NCBI RefSeq assembly: GCF_000003605.2
Contig: NW_003139318.1
Coordinates: 233,972-297,971, forward strand
Length of the DNA: 64,000 nt
DNA from: Saccoglossus kowalevskii
Taxonomy: Eukaryota > Hemichordata > Enteropneusta > Harrimaniidae
Direction of reading: 5' to 3'
A model generated the notes under the pieces. The model had not been told where the DNA came from, searched no databases, and saw nothing but the letters and a program-made list of their open reading frames with translations. Each line of letters opens with the position of its first letter. The first letter of the stretch is position 1. Made by a program: the position numbers and the translations under genes. This document shows, one piece after another, positions 24,077 through 33,572 of this stretch.

Positions 24077-24595
24077 GTCTGGGAGAGGAAATCACAGAAA
24101 AGATTTCTTTTTGTATGAGTTTATAAGTCTGTTGTGCAGTAACCGGTGAAGGAATGAATAAAAGAATGTTCTGATTTGGATTCTGTCGTTCGTCTTTGGA
24201 AAGATTTAGAATGAGCCATTCAAGAATGAGAATTACTGCTTCTGACTATTTTTTTCATCTAAGTAGGTTAATCAATTAAACTTGTTAATTTTTCACAAAA
24301 TGCGATAATTTGAAAAAAAACGCATAGTTGGAGTGTAAAAGTTTAAACTTAATGTATTTGTCAAAAGCATTTTTATTTATATCTGTATTTAATTATTCTG
24401 CTATAGTAATGTGCATTGGCAGGTGAATGCTAACAGGTGGCACACACCTATACATATTCAGTATAAAACGAAAGGTTTTATTTTTCTTGAAGTAATCTGG
24501 TACTTACTGCAACAAAATACTGTGGGGGGGGGGGGGTGTATAAGTACAATGAGAATTGAAAAAATAAAAGCTCAAACAACCGACAACTTTACGAC
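24077..24595. other. Unannotated stretch with a poly-G run
   Basis: No gene was recognised. A run of 13 G residues lies at 24524-24536. Confidence 0.5.
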
Positions 24596-24793
24596 TCCCT
24601 CCCACTGAACACTTTTCTCACATACGCCACTGACTTGCGTTCTCTTCCACTGAACACCGTTCTCGCATAAATCTCCAATTTACGTTCCTTTTCCACTGAA
24701 CATCATTCTCGCATAAGTCCCTGATTTACGTTCCCTTTCAACTGAACATCATTTTCACATAAACATCCAATTTACATCCCCCTTCAGCTGAAT
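24596..24793. repeat. ~62-bp tandem repeat, about 3.3 units
   Basis: Units share CCACTGAACA(C/T)C(A/G)TTCTCGCATAA followed by a TTTACGTTCC block. Identity falls toward the right end. Confidence 0.85.
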
Positions 24794-26035
24794 CCCATTT
24801 TCTTAACTAGGAATAAAAGAATCCTGGAACTAACAACAGACATTTTTTTTCTTGACAATCAGATCATTAAAACAACACAGTCACCACACAATGTTGTATT
24901 CGATGAAAGTCCCATGAAAAATGTGTAAAACCAAATGCATTACCTTGACGCTTTAAATTCAGTTGTGCAAGACAATTTTTTGTGTATTTTGCGATTCACT
25001 AAGAATCGCAAAATGTGTTGGCTGTGTAAATTTCACTAGGGTATTTAGAGTACTGCATATGAAATATTATACAAACAAACGCCATTATAGTCACCAAATC
25101 TTAAAAATTATTAGTAGCGAAAATTAACAGCATTCTATATTATCTATATTTTTATATTATGTTGTAACACAATTTTTTCTGGTTAAACTAAGCCTTGAAA
25201 AGTCAGGTTTTCATTGCAAAGCTTACCCCAGTATCCATCTTTATTTTATTCATAAATCCATTCGCGTCTAACTTTATGACTACTACAGTTAAAAAAACGA
25301 GCTTTCATTACATTTTTTTATTGTTTTCTAGTTGTTAGTAACTATGCTGTACTTTCTAAAGTCATTGTTGTGACGTGTCACTAAATGAATAAATGTAAAT
25401 GTTAGGTTTAGATCTGAAGGTTGTTGCTATTGCAACAAAGTTGTGGGCAGCCATTTTGCTAAGCCATGTATGAGATTCTAAGAAAAGGGTTCAGAACTAA
25501 AAATCAATGTGGATTTCAACAAACAAGGAAATTTAGTTTTGGCTTCCTTTGGTTCATATCCTTGATATGGGTGCCAGTGATTAAGGCAGGATAAATGTCG
25601 CCAGGAATACTGCAGGTATACCCATGATGAGTAATCAAGTATTTCCTGGAATCCTAGGATGAAAACACTGATCACCATAGAAACTAGAATTCACAACTGT
25701 AAATCAATTTCAACATATCAAATTTTATTTTCAAAATTTGGTAAATTAATGGTCATGTAAGAAGATGACATATCATGAAAGTTGTTGTGATTTGCCATAA
25801 AAAACGTAGATCTCGTTGTTAATTTGGAGAATTTATAGAGAAATGTGAATATATTCCTCAAATCTATAACATTTTTATCATTGGTTAATATAATAAATGT
25901 ATTTAGCATTTTTTTTCACATATCACGTCATATTTACGAACAGCATCCGACAATTTGCAAATCAACATGTTGAAGTATGAATATCAAACACTGACGGTTC
26001 TCACCCTTGATGGAGGGCGGAGTGTCCCACTAGTG
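24794..26035. other. Unannotated stretch
   Basis: No gene was recognised. An RFX-like dyad with one mismatch, GTTGCTATTGCAAC, lies at 25423-25436. Minus frames of 63-66 codons (25478-25678, 25718-25909) have no family. Confidence 0.4.
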
Positions 26036-26048
26036 ACACTAGAGGGCA
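26036..26048 (+). promoter_or_regulatory. CTCF-like site
   Basis: ACACTAGAGGGCA matches the CTCF core CCASYAGRKGGCR at all but the first base. A single short match in 64 kb is weak evidence. Confidence 0.2.
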
Positions 26049-26079
26049 GCAGACTGACCAATAATAACAAATCAGACAA

Positions 26080-26399
26080 TATCCTCGGGGGCGGAGCTAC
26101 GTCACAGACGTTCCACATTGCTACGACAAGCACCACTGTACCATGCATTTCTATGGGCTCTGTGGAACACCGGTCGAGCTGGTGAAAATTCGAGAAAACA
26201 ATACAAACTCAACTTTGAAGTAATCCCGAACAATCAAATTTATATATGTTACACACGTAGGGCTAATCTTGTTGCACTGTTCAGAGGAGTCTCAACAATC
26301 ACCCCGAAGTACCGTTTTATGCGAGTTTTGGGCCTTTGTTTTCACCGCCGCGGGTTGCCAGGCGGTGAAAATGCCCGGATGTACGCCCCCCCGAGGATA
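26080..26399 (+). mobile_element. Family B MITE, long copy 1
   Basis: 320 bp, beginning TATCCTCGGGGGCGGAGC and ending GCCCCCCCGAGGATA, so the terminal inverted repeat is about 15 bp. It is markedly GC-richer than its surroundings. A second inner pair (CGGTCGAGCTGGTGAAAA versus TTTTCACCG...) also lies in inverted order. TA at both edges fits a TA target. The 104-codon frame at 26118-26432 falls within it and is not a gene. Confidence 0.9.
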
Positions 26400-27808
26400 A
26401 TACTGTTTTCTCGATCAAGCATTAGAATATAGTTGCTACTTCATGCAGTGGTCTTTGCACTGTTTTTTGTTCAATAAAAATTGTTGTTGACTCGCCGAAT
26501 GATATAAAACATGAGCTGCTATTTCTTGCAATATATTTAATCAAAAATACACATAATAATTATCAAAATACAGTTTCTGACTGAATATTTACTAAAGGTT
26601 GACAAGCAGGATATTGTTGCCAGTGTTTGGAGAAAAGCTGCTGTGACACTTGGCCAGAATAAAGATCGAATGACTGAGGGAAAATGAATCAGTTTAAAAA
26701 TACAGCATATCACATGAATCAGTAAGGAGACAATAGTTAGGCCAGGTAAAAAAAATTCTCTGTTTCTCGTTTCATGGAAATTTTAAAATGAGGCGGCGGG
26801 GCATTTTTTTTTTTAAATAGTGAGCTTAAATAGGGGAAACTTGAGACAAGTGCAAGTACAAGCGCATTTTGGAATGCTTTAGAAGGAAAAAAACGTCTGA
26901 GGCACATATAAGAGAAACAGAGATATTTTTTTTCTCAGCCTTAGGACAAATTTACACATTGACCCTTGATCCATTTCCCTTTCTTTTTTATGAAATTCAA
27001 TAAAAGCGATGATAGTCATGTTGCATAATTATCAAGCATTTAGGAGAATTACAAGCAACCAATGACATCATCCTATTTAATACATTGATCTCACCTGATC
27101 AAAGTCAATTTTTTTGTCAGGGAAACTTTTAATTTTCCCACTAAAATTTTGAAGCAGCATTTTGCGTCTAATTATATATTATTTTTTGGAAATTTTTTTT
27201 GTTAATTTTGGACACAATAATGAACATCTCCAGAGTTTGATAATTTTTTTAAGTAAGGGCATAAAAATGAAGAAAATTAAATATTTATATATTTTGCTGA
27301 GTTAGCCCTGCCTTGGGTCGACCCCTAAATCAATATACAAATCGCGTTTGTTAGGATCCTGCTATAATTTCAAGACTTCCTCATACTGTTTAATACTGCT
27401 AATAACACTCCACAAAAGTTCAGTAGTGTCCTATATAATTTACTTTGCAATATATCATACTATTAAAGGCAGCCATAGTAAGCTTTCAGCCTGACGTCTA
27501 AGCAATATCTAGTATTAAAAGTCACTGAAAGTCTATTAGGAACAGCAGCCTCTGTAGAGTCGTATAAATTATTGACTCCTCTAGACACACCAAGATTATA
27601 GCAGTCTCTTAACTCGGATACTAAAAATCTTTATCAAACTTCCCTTACAAGCCTAGATACAGGATAATAAACCTAGTTAGGCCTGCACAATAAATAAATG
27701 TGCCATGCATTTTTTAACGGCAGTTATATTTACTGAATAGCAGGCATGAATTAATTTTAATATTTTATGTTATGTAGTTTAACCCATGAGTAGAATAAAG
27801 TTTAAACG

Positions 27809-27811
<3 letters not shown>
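26400..27811. other. Mostly unannotated; one weak foldback
   Basis: No gene was recognised. TTCTCTGTTTCTCGTTTCAT at about 26756 and AAGAGAAACAGAGATATTTT at about 26910 form an inverted pair (~190 bp apart). The latter motif recurs at about 60680, so this may be a degraded MITE. The rest is AT-rich. Confidence 0.4.

Positions 27812-27868
<57 letters not shown>
27812..27868. repeat. (TA)n microsatellite beside the ribozyme
   Basis: About 28 uninterrupted TA units. On the minus strand it lies about 30 nt downstream of the hammerhead domain, so it may belong to the same retroelement end. Confidence 0.98.
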
Positions 27869-27869
<1 letters not shown>

Positions 27870-27898
27870 GTGGACAGAGAAATTAAGACACGACTACA

Positions 27899-27976
27899 TG
27901 AGTAAAGTTCACTCTACAGTACTGTTTCGTAAGGTACATGGAGTACCTCACTCATCAGGAGTTAAGACTTTATTAA
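27899..27976 (-). ncRNA. Type I hammerhead self-cleaving ribozyme
   Basis: Read on the minus strand, every core element is present in order. Stem I strand ending ACUC; CUGAUGA (27952-27958); stem II GUGAGGUAC, loop UCCAU, GUACCUUAC (nine pairs, one G-U, with the conserved G-C closing pair); GAAA (27925-27928); a four-pair stem III ACAG/CUGU closed by a UA loop. Then comes the cleavage nucleotide A after GU (predicted cut between 27915 and 27914), and GAGU re-pairs with ACUC to form stem I. Short stem III is typical of hammerheads in Penelope-like retroelements and metazoan retrozymes, which often need dimers to cut efficiently. No reverse transcriptase is visible nearby, so this is probably a solo terminal repeat. 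Confidence 0.92.
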
Positions 27977-28394
27977 ATAAACCACCGAAACAGACTACGT
28001 TATAAGCGCTACAGATTTGCATAACAATGGAGTGTGTTTACGATATTAAAACTAGTTGTTGCATAGCAACGATTTGGCTCTGTGAAAGAAAAAAGCTCAT
28101 TTCTTTTATTTAAACTACAGTAATGTGGTTGGAAAATTATAATATATTTCTCTCTAATACATAAGTTGCAACATTTGCTTGAAGTATTGTATGGTGCAGC
28201 ACGCGATAACACTCCATTTGATGTCGTAATCGATGTTATTGTCTTTTAATGACCAAGCGTATTTACTGAGCTCTGTTGCGTTTCTCAATGATTGGTTGCG
28301 TAGCAATGCAGTGTGGTTTCTGTATATATATATATAGCTTTTTTTGTGATATACTGGTAAACATACCCTCAGTCTTATTATCTGGTAAACTTGT
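27977..28394. other. Possible remains of the ribozyme-bearing retroelement
   Basis: ATGGAGTGTGTTTACGATAT (28028) and AACACTCCAT (about 28208-28217) form an inverted pair, and TTG(T/G)TTGC(A/G)TAGCAA occurs twice (about 28049 and 28291). This may be terminal-repeat material upstream of the hammerhead in transcription order, or a separate foldback. No domain was recognised in the 67- and 88-codon minus frames here. Confidence 0.3.
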
Positions 28395-28723
28395 TTAAAG
28401 AGCGATGGTCTCCACACCACGCATGTTCAAGACTTCTGTTGATAAACTTTCACTTTCCCACAATCCAATGCTCTCACTTAGTGGCAAGCATGAATACGAA
28501 TTTGAAACTGAATACAATGTGCACTGAATACTGACTTCTTGGATTACTGACTTTTCGAAATACTGACTTCTTGGAATACTGACAATAAATTTTAATCATT
28601 CCAAGAATTATGTAACATCTCTTTCTTTGTACTCATTGATCTGTATAGCAATAAAAGTCGCCATCCTTGTTGTATGGGACCCACATCTCTTGCATGCGTG
28701 GTACAATAACCACCACCTTTTAA
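28395..28723 (+). mobile_element. Family D MITE, copy 1
   Basis: Begins TTAAAGAGCGATGGTCTCCA..CACCACGCATG and ends GCATGCGTGGTACAATAACC..CCTTTTAA, so the ends are inverted repeats of roughly 30 bp with interruptions. It shares with the copies at 36752 and 47656 the blocks GTTGATAAAC, CACAATCCAATGC and AAAGTCGCCATC. TTAA-like edges are seen. A small internal repeat (ACTGACTTCTTGGA(A/T)TACTGAC) is unique to this copy. No coding capacity. Confidence 0.8.
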
Positions 28724-30189
28724 CCTGTGTGCTATTTGCTATAATCATTACAAAACCTGGTGTTATACCAATAGGTTTCTGAATTTTGGCCACAACAAAA
28801 AAATATATGGACCTGGAAGACCCACCATGTCTTACTGGAAGATTATATGACATTAAGGCAATTTTCTACTCCATGAGATGTTTAACATACACAAAAGGCA
28901 GTCATTTTATAATGTACATATATGAATAAAGACGTCAAATTTCAGACTCAGGCATTCAATACGTCATGCATACTTTCTAAAACACATAATTTTTAGTTGA
29001 GTGGCAGTTTATTGTTATAGATTTGATCATCATCTACGATGGGGAAAGGCAGATTTTGATGGATTAGTTTGAGCAAATTTGTTCGTCATCAATCTTCGTA
29101 GGAGACACTCTTGATATAGTAGATTTGTTCGGTTTACTTCAAAGATTTACACTTAAGGTATTGAAAGAGAAACTTCCTAATATCCAGCAGCGATACATCC
29201 TTCTGCATGGCAAGAAAACTGTGATACGCCAAAAAAGTGGACAGAAAAAATACACATTTTCAGTGGGAAGAGATGGCTATGGAAATCAAACCCATATATT
29301 TCAATCATACGTAAATTCCATATAACAAACAACAGTGTTTAAATGTGACTTTAATAAAAATAAATTTTACACATATGCCAAGTAATGAAGTTGCCTACAT
29401 AGGGTGCAACGAACAACACAATGTTACCATTTCATTGCATAATGTATAAAATCTATCAAAGAGATGAATAGTCCTTATACGTATCGAAGCATGGGGTATA
29501 TTAATTTTTTCCGGTTTTAGCCATGAACATGTACATGGCCAATAAATGTTTACCATAAATGTCGGCCATCAAAAAATGACTGTTGATTAGTAACGACACA
29601 TGACTCTAACTGACCAGTGGATATTGAGCAATGACATAATGACCACTGTCAGTAGACCACTGAAAACTGCAATGCTCATTGACTAAGACCATAACAATCA
29701 ATGATCGTTGGCCAGTTAATCAACCATTGACACAATGACCAATGATAGTCACATATGACCAGTGCAATTCAATTAATTAACAGTTGACCCCTGGATATTC
29801 ATAACAATTAATGAATGTAAATATGAATGATAAATAATATAATATTAATTTAAAATAACTTTGTTGAATGTCAATACTGATCTGATTAATTTCAGTCAAA
29901 TTCTGAACTGTAAATCTTTGTCACCTGGAACAAAAATATTATACGAAAGCTGAACTGTAAATATTTATGAATCAATTTCTGATAGATATAATTCATGGCA
30001 CCTCGATAAAATGTAAACAATAACAGTTGTAACAGTTATTCACTAAAGAATATATAGTGATAACATTTCACAACGAAGAAACCTACTAAGAACCTACCTT
30101 TCGTATATCCATTACAGCTCAAAGCAAAGTTCATGTTTTTTTATGAGATATTTTCCATGCACTGCTTTCAACATTGCCCCAGTATTGTA
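28724..30189. other. Unannotated stretch with loose TGACCA repeats
   Basis: No gene was recognised. Between about 29600 and 29790 short words such as TGACCACTG, TGACCAGTG and ATGACCAATG recur irregularly, probably an old simple repeat. A 66-codon frame at 29125-29325 and an 81-codon minus frame at 28608-28853 (inside family D) are not supported. Confidence 0.4.
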
Positions 30190-30400
30190 TTAACCTTTTC
30201 ACCACCAGTTCCCTCTTTCACAAATTCACAAAATAGTCCAGTTTATAGAAGATCTGGACAAAAATAGCCAAATTTTTTAGGTGAAAACTGAAAATTGACT
30301 CAAATTTTGTCTTTTGGCTTCAAAATTATTGTTCAATTCCAGAAGTATTGAAGAACACAAGACAAATTTGAGCGAGTAAGTCTACTGGTGAAAAGGTTAA
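30190..30400 (+). mobile_element. Family E MITE, copy 2
   Basis: Begins TTAACCTTTTCACCACCAG and ends CTGGTGAAAAGGTTAA. It is 211 bp, shorter than the other copies by small internal losses. Internal blocks TTCACAAATTCACAAAATAG and GACAAAAATAGCCAAATTTT match the copy at 54160. Confidence 0.88.
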
Positions 30401-31756
30401 TGTAAAAGGGTGGCTCAGTAAATGAACTTATAAGTGACAGAAAAGTCTTAAAATATGTGGTAGGGTGGGACAGAAAGTTGGGGTGGGAAACTTATAGTTT
30501 CTGCTTAATTTTGTTAACATTAATGTCATATTTTTATCTCAATTTGAAACAAAAAAATTTGTGTGTGTATTTTTTATTTATTTTTTAAGAAAAAAACATG
30601 AAAAACATTAAATTAAATATGTATAAGAATTATCCGCACCCATTGTGTCTTTATCTTTATCCCACCCAACATAAGCATTAATGATAACTCCCTGTCCATT
30701 TTTACTGACAAGGCCAACTTGTCTATCAAGATTATTGGAGTTGAATAGGTAAGATATAGTTTATGATTCAAGCAGTGTTTGATTTGCAATCATTTTCAAA
30801 TTGTTGTTCTCATTCTTTTTAATTTGACTGTACCGAATGCAACCAAGTAGAGAACAAGAATGTTCTCTGTGGGTACAAAGACAACGATATTAAGGTGGAA
30901 AAGTCACTTTGAGTCAACATAAGTTCAGCTGTGTTATTAATCACTTTAGAAGTTACTTGTTAATGATTGGCATGACTATTTACAGACTAAAATCCAATGT
31001 AAACAAACGTGGTTCGTAGGAATTGAGCCGATGTGACTATGTATATGATATCAGGAACAGGTAAATTTTAGTTCATCAAAGCATAGAGCGTAAAATTACA
31101 ATTCTGTCTAAAATCTTACAAATTTTCACAAAAATTGGACGAAAATGGCAAAAAAGGGTAATCGTGCATGCAACTGTCATTTCACACTGACAAGGTAATG
31201 TATTGTTATTTAGCAAACTTATCAACTGTGCTCAACGACATGTAATAACTTTAGTCAACAAGGAGTAAAGACGATAAACAAACACGCAGCTGGCACCCGA
31301 GGATCGCTAACTATTCAGAGGCAGAACTGTTCTGAATGAATGCACCTCTCTAATTTCATTCTGAAATACATTTCTAGTATGTTTGTCGAAAAAAATACCA
31401 TTTAGAAAAATGTGCAGCAAGTGAGAGAAAAGATAAAGCCATTTATTGTACTGACAATTGAGACATTACTGGTATATAAACCAGTATCTTATATATTTGA
31501 CTAGAACTAGATTATATTTCTGCCAAATATTCTTCATAGTCCCATTTTTCACTTTTTGTTAGTATTACATTAAGTAACAGTTTATTTTAAGTGTCTGTTA
31601 AGAGAGTTTTCAAAATTTTGATAAAATAAAAAAAAAAAAAAATCTGAAAAATATATATACATTTATATATGTTTTTAACTACCGGTAACTTGTTTTTGCG
31701 ATTAAAATGGTACTCCCAAATACAAGCAGATTTAACAAAAAATCATCTATGTCGTT
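30401..31756. other. Unannotated AT-rich stretch
   Basis: No gene was recognised. A small palindrome TACTGGT-ATATAA-ACCAGTA lies at about 31468. Confidence 0.45.
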
Positions 31757-32010
31757 TACAGTCAATTTCATGAAGGCATGAATTTTTTTTTATATAAAGC
31801 ACTTCTAAATATTGACCATATAGGATACCTTTTGCATCTACGGCAGTAAATCGGTCAGTGAAATCGAAAGGAACCTCCAAATGGTTTTTATAGCCAAAAA
31901 CTGTATCCTTTTGATTTTAATAAGAACAAGGCTATCCTGGGTTGAATGTTTTATGAATATTTTATTGATTTCTATGAAAAAACATTCATGCCTTTGTGAA
32001 ATTGACTGTA
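31757..32010. mobile_element. Short inverted-repeat element, 254 bp
   Basis: Starts TACAGTCAATTTCATGAAGG and ends in its near complement CCTTTGTGAAATTGACTGTA. The terminal inverted repeat is about 33 bp, continuing through GCATGAAT and a T-run. TA flanks both ends. The ends begin CAGTC, unlike the CTGTA families. One copy only. No transposase; the 71-codon minus frame at 31838-32053 is unsupported. Confidence 0.75.
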
Positions 32011-32184
32011 GTGTTAGCAATGTGTTAAAAAATTGACGAAATATCAATGACATTATCTCATATCATTTCAAAGTAAGGAACAAGTTATAATCTGTCAAGA
32101 ATAAAGAGACTAAACAAATTTATTTTTTCAAAAAAACATGAGACCAATGAAATTAAAATTACCTTTCATGTTTGTATTTTCAAA

Positions 32185-32341
32185 TTAATGTTGTAATGTT
32201 TATGGTCATTAACTGCAATCAGACAACCCCCCAAATAAAAATAAAATGTTCACAATCATTAAGGGCAACCAGACGAGCGCAACTAGAAATAAAATGTTTA
32301 CGACGATTATGGGCAATCAGAAAACCCCCCAACTAGAAATT
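32185..32341. repeat. 49-bp tandem repeat, left part
   Basis: About three units of a 49-bp repeat (AACTAGAAATAAAATGTTTA, CGATCATTAACCGCAATCAG, ACAACTCCC). The landmark GTTTAC or GTT(C/T)A recurs at 32198, 32248 and 32296. The array breaks off after AACTAGAAATT and resumes at about 33378. Confidence 0.88.
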
Positions 32342-33377
32342 ACAAGTCATTGTCAATGACACGTCCCCGTTCCGTTCATATTTGAGTGACATATACATTC
32401 AAAGCAGATCATGACCGAAATGCACCTGCATATGTACAACACATTGTGCTAAATCTGAACAAAATCCATCCATGCATGACTGAGATCCGGTTCTGCAATT
32501 GTGAAAATATGTGATTTTGATGCATTTTCGGCCTTAAAATGGCCATCATTCCGCTATTGTTAAGCAGATCATGAAACAAATGCACATATCTATTTGTGAC
32601 ATGATGTACCATGTGTGTGTGAAGTTTGAACTTGATCAATCCAGACATGTCTTGGATACGGATCCAGAACTGAATTCTTTAAAACAAAATGGCCGCCAGT
32701 CGGCTATTTCGAACTTGATCCGAAAAAAAAATGACGTGCATCAAGGTCCTATTATGTTTAATGTATGTACCAAATTTGAATGAAATCCGTCCATGCATAA
32801 CTGAGATCCGGGTCCGGAATGGTGAAAATGTGCGATTTCAATGCATTTTCGGCCTTAAAGCGGCCGCCATTTGGCTATCGTTAATGAGATCATGAAACAA
32901 ATGCACATACATATTTGTGACATGATGTACCTTGTGTGTGTGAAGTTTGAACTCGATCAATCCAAGTATGTCTCAGATACGGATCCAGAACTGAATTCTT
33001 TAAAACAAAATGGCCGCCAGTCGGCCATTTCGAACCCGATCCAAAAAAAAAAATGACGTGCATCAAGGTCCTATTATGTTTAATGTATGTACCAAATTTG
33101 AACAAAATCCGACTATGCATAACTGAGATCCGGGTCCGGAATGGTGAAAATGCCTTAAAATGGCCGCTATTCGGCTATCGTTAATCGGATCATGAAAAAA
33201 ATGCATGTGCATATGTCCCATATAATGTGTGATGTATGAGTGAAGTTTGAACTTAATCGGTCCATGCATGTTCGAGATACAGGTGATCACGGACGCACGG
33301 ACGCACGGACGCACGGACGCACGGACGCACACAAAACATAAGTCCCCGTTTTCGGACTGCGTCCGAACGGGGACTAA
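32342..33377 (+). mobile_element. Helentron/HINE-like non-autonomous element, copy 2
   Basis: Same plan as the copy at 13215. The 5' palindrome GTCATTGTCAATGAC is followed by ACGTCCCCGTT (32361). Then come about 2.7 core repeats of ~320 bp (AAAATCC landmarks at about 32457, 32776 and 33100), five tandem GGACGCAC units (33291-33330) and a 3' hairpin (33341-33375). It sits inside a 49-bp array, so flanking unique sequence marks it as an insertion. The core repeats carry paired AAAATGGCCGCCA / GGCCATTT motifs. No open frame longer than 109 codons, so it must be moved by an enzyme supplied elsewhere. Confidence 0.72.
33341..33375. repeat. 3'-terminal hairpin of HINE copy 2
   Basis: AGTCCCCGTT, TT, CGGAC, loop TGC, GTCCG, AACGGGGACT. 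All pairs are formed apart from a TT bulge. It is followed by AAAAAGTT as in copy 1, with an intact distal arm CGGGGACT. Confidence 0.92.
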
Positions 33378-33572
33378 AAAGTTTACGATCATTAACTACG
33401 ATCGGACAACTCCTAACTAGAAATTAAATGTTTACAATCATTAACCACGATCGGACAACTCCTAACTAGAAATAAAATGTTTACGATCATTAACCGCAAT
33501 CAGACAACTCCCAACTTGAAATAAAATGTTTACTATGATTAAGGGAAATCAGACACGCCTAACTAGAAATAA
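33378..33572. repeat. 49-bp tandem repeat, right part
   Basis: Four units with GTTTAC at 33381, 33430 and 33479 and GTTTAC(T) at 33528, an exact 49-bp period. It is the continuation of the array at 32185-32341, separated by the inserted element. Confidence 0.92.

Noticed and set aside
26118-26432. 104-codon frame as a gene
   Set aside because: It lies almost wholly within a family B MITE.
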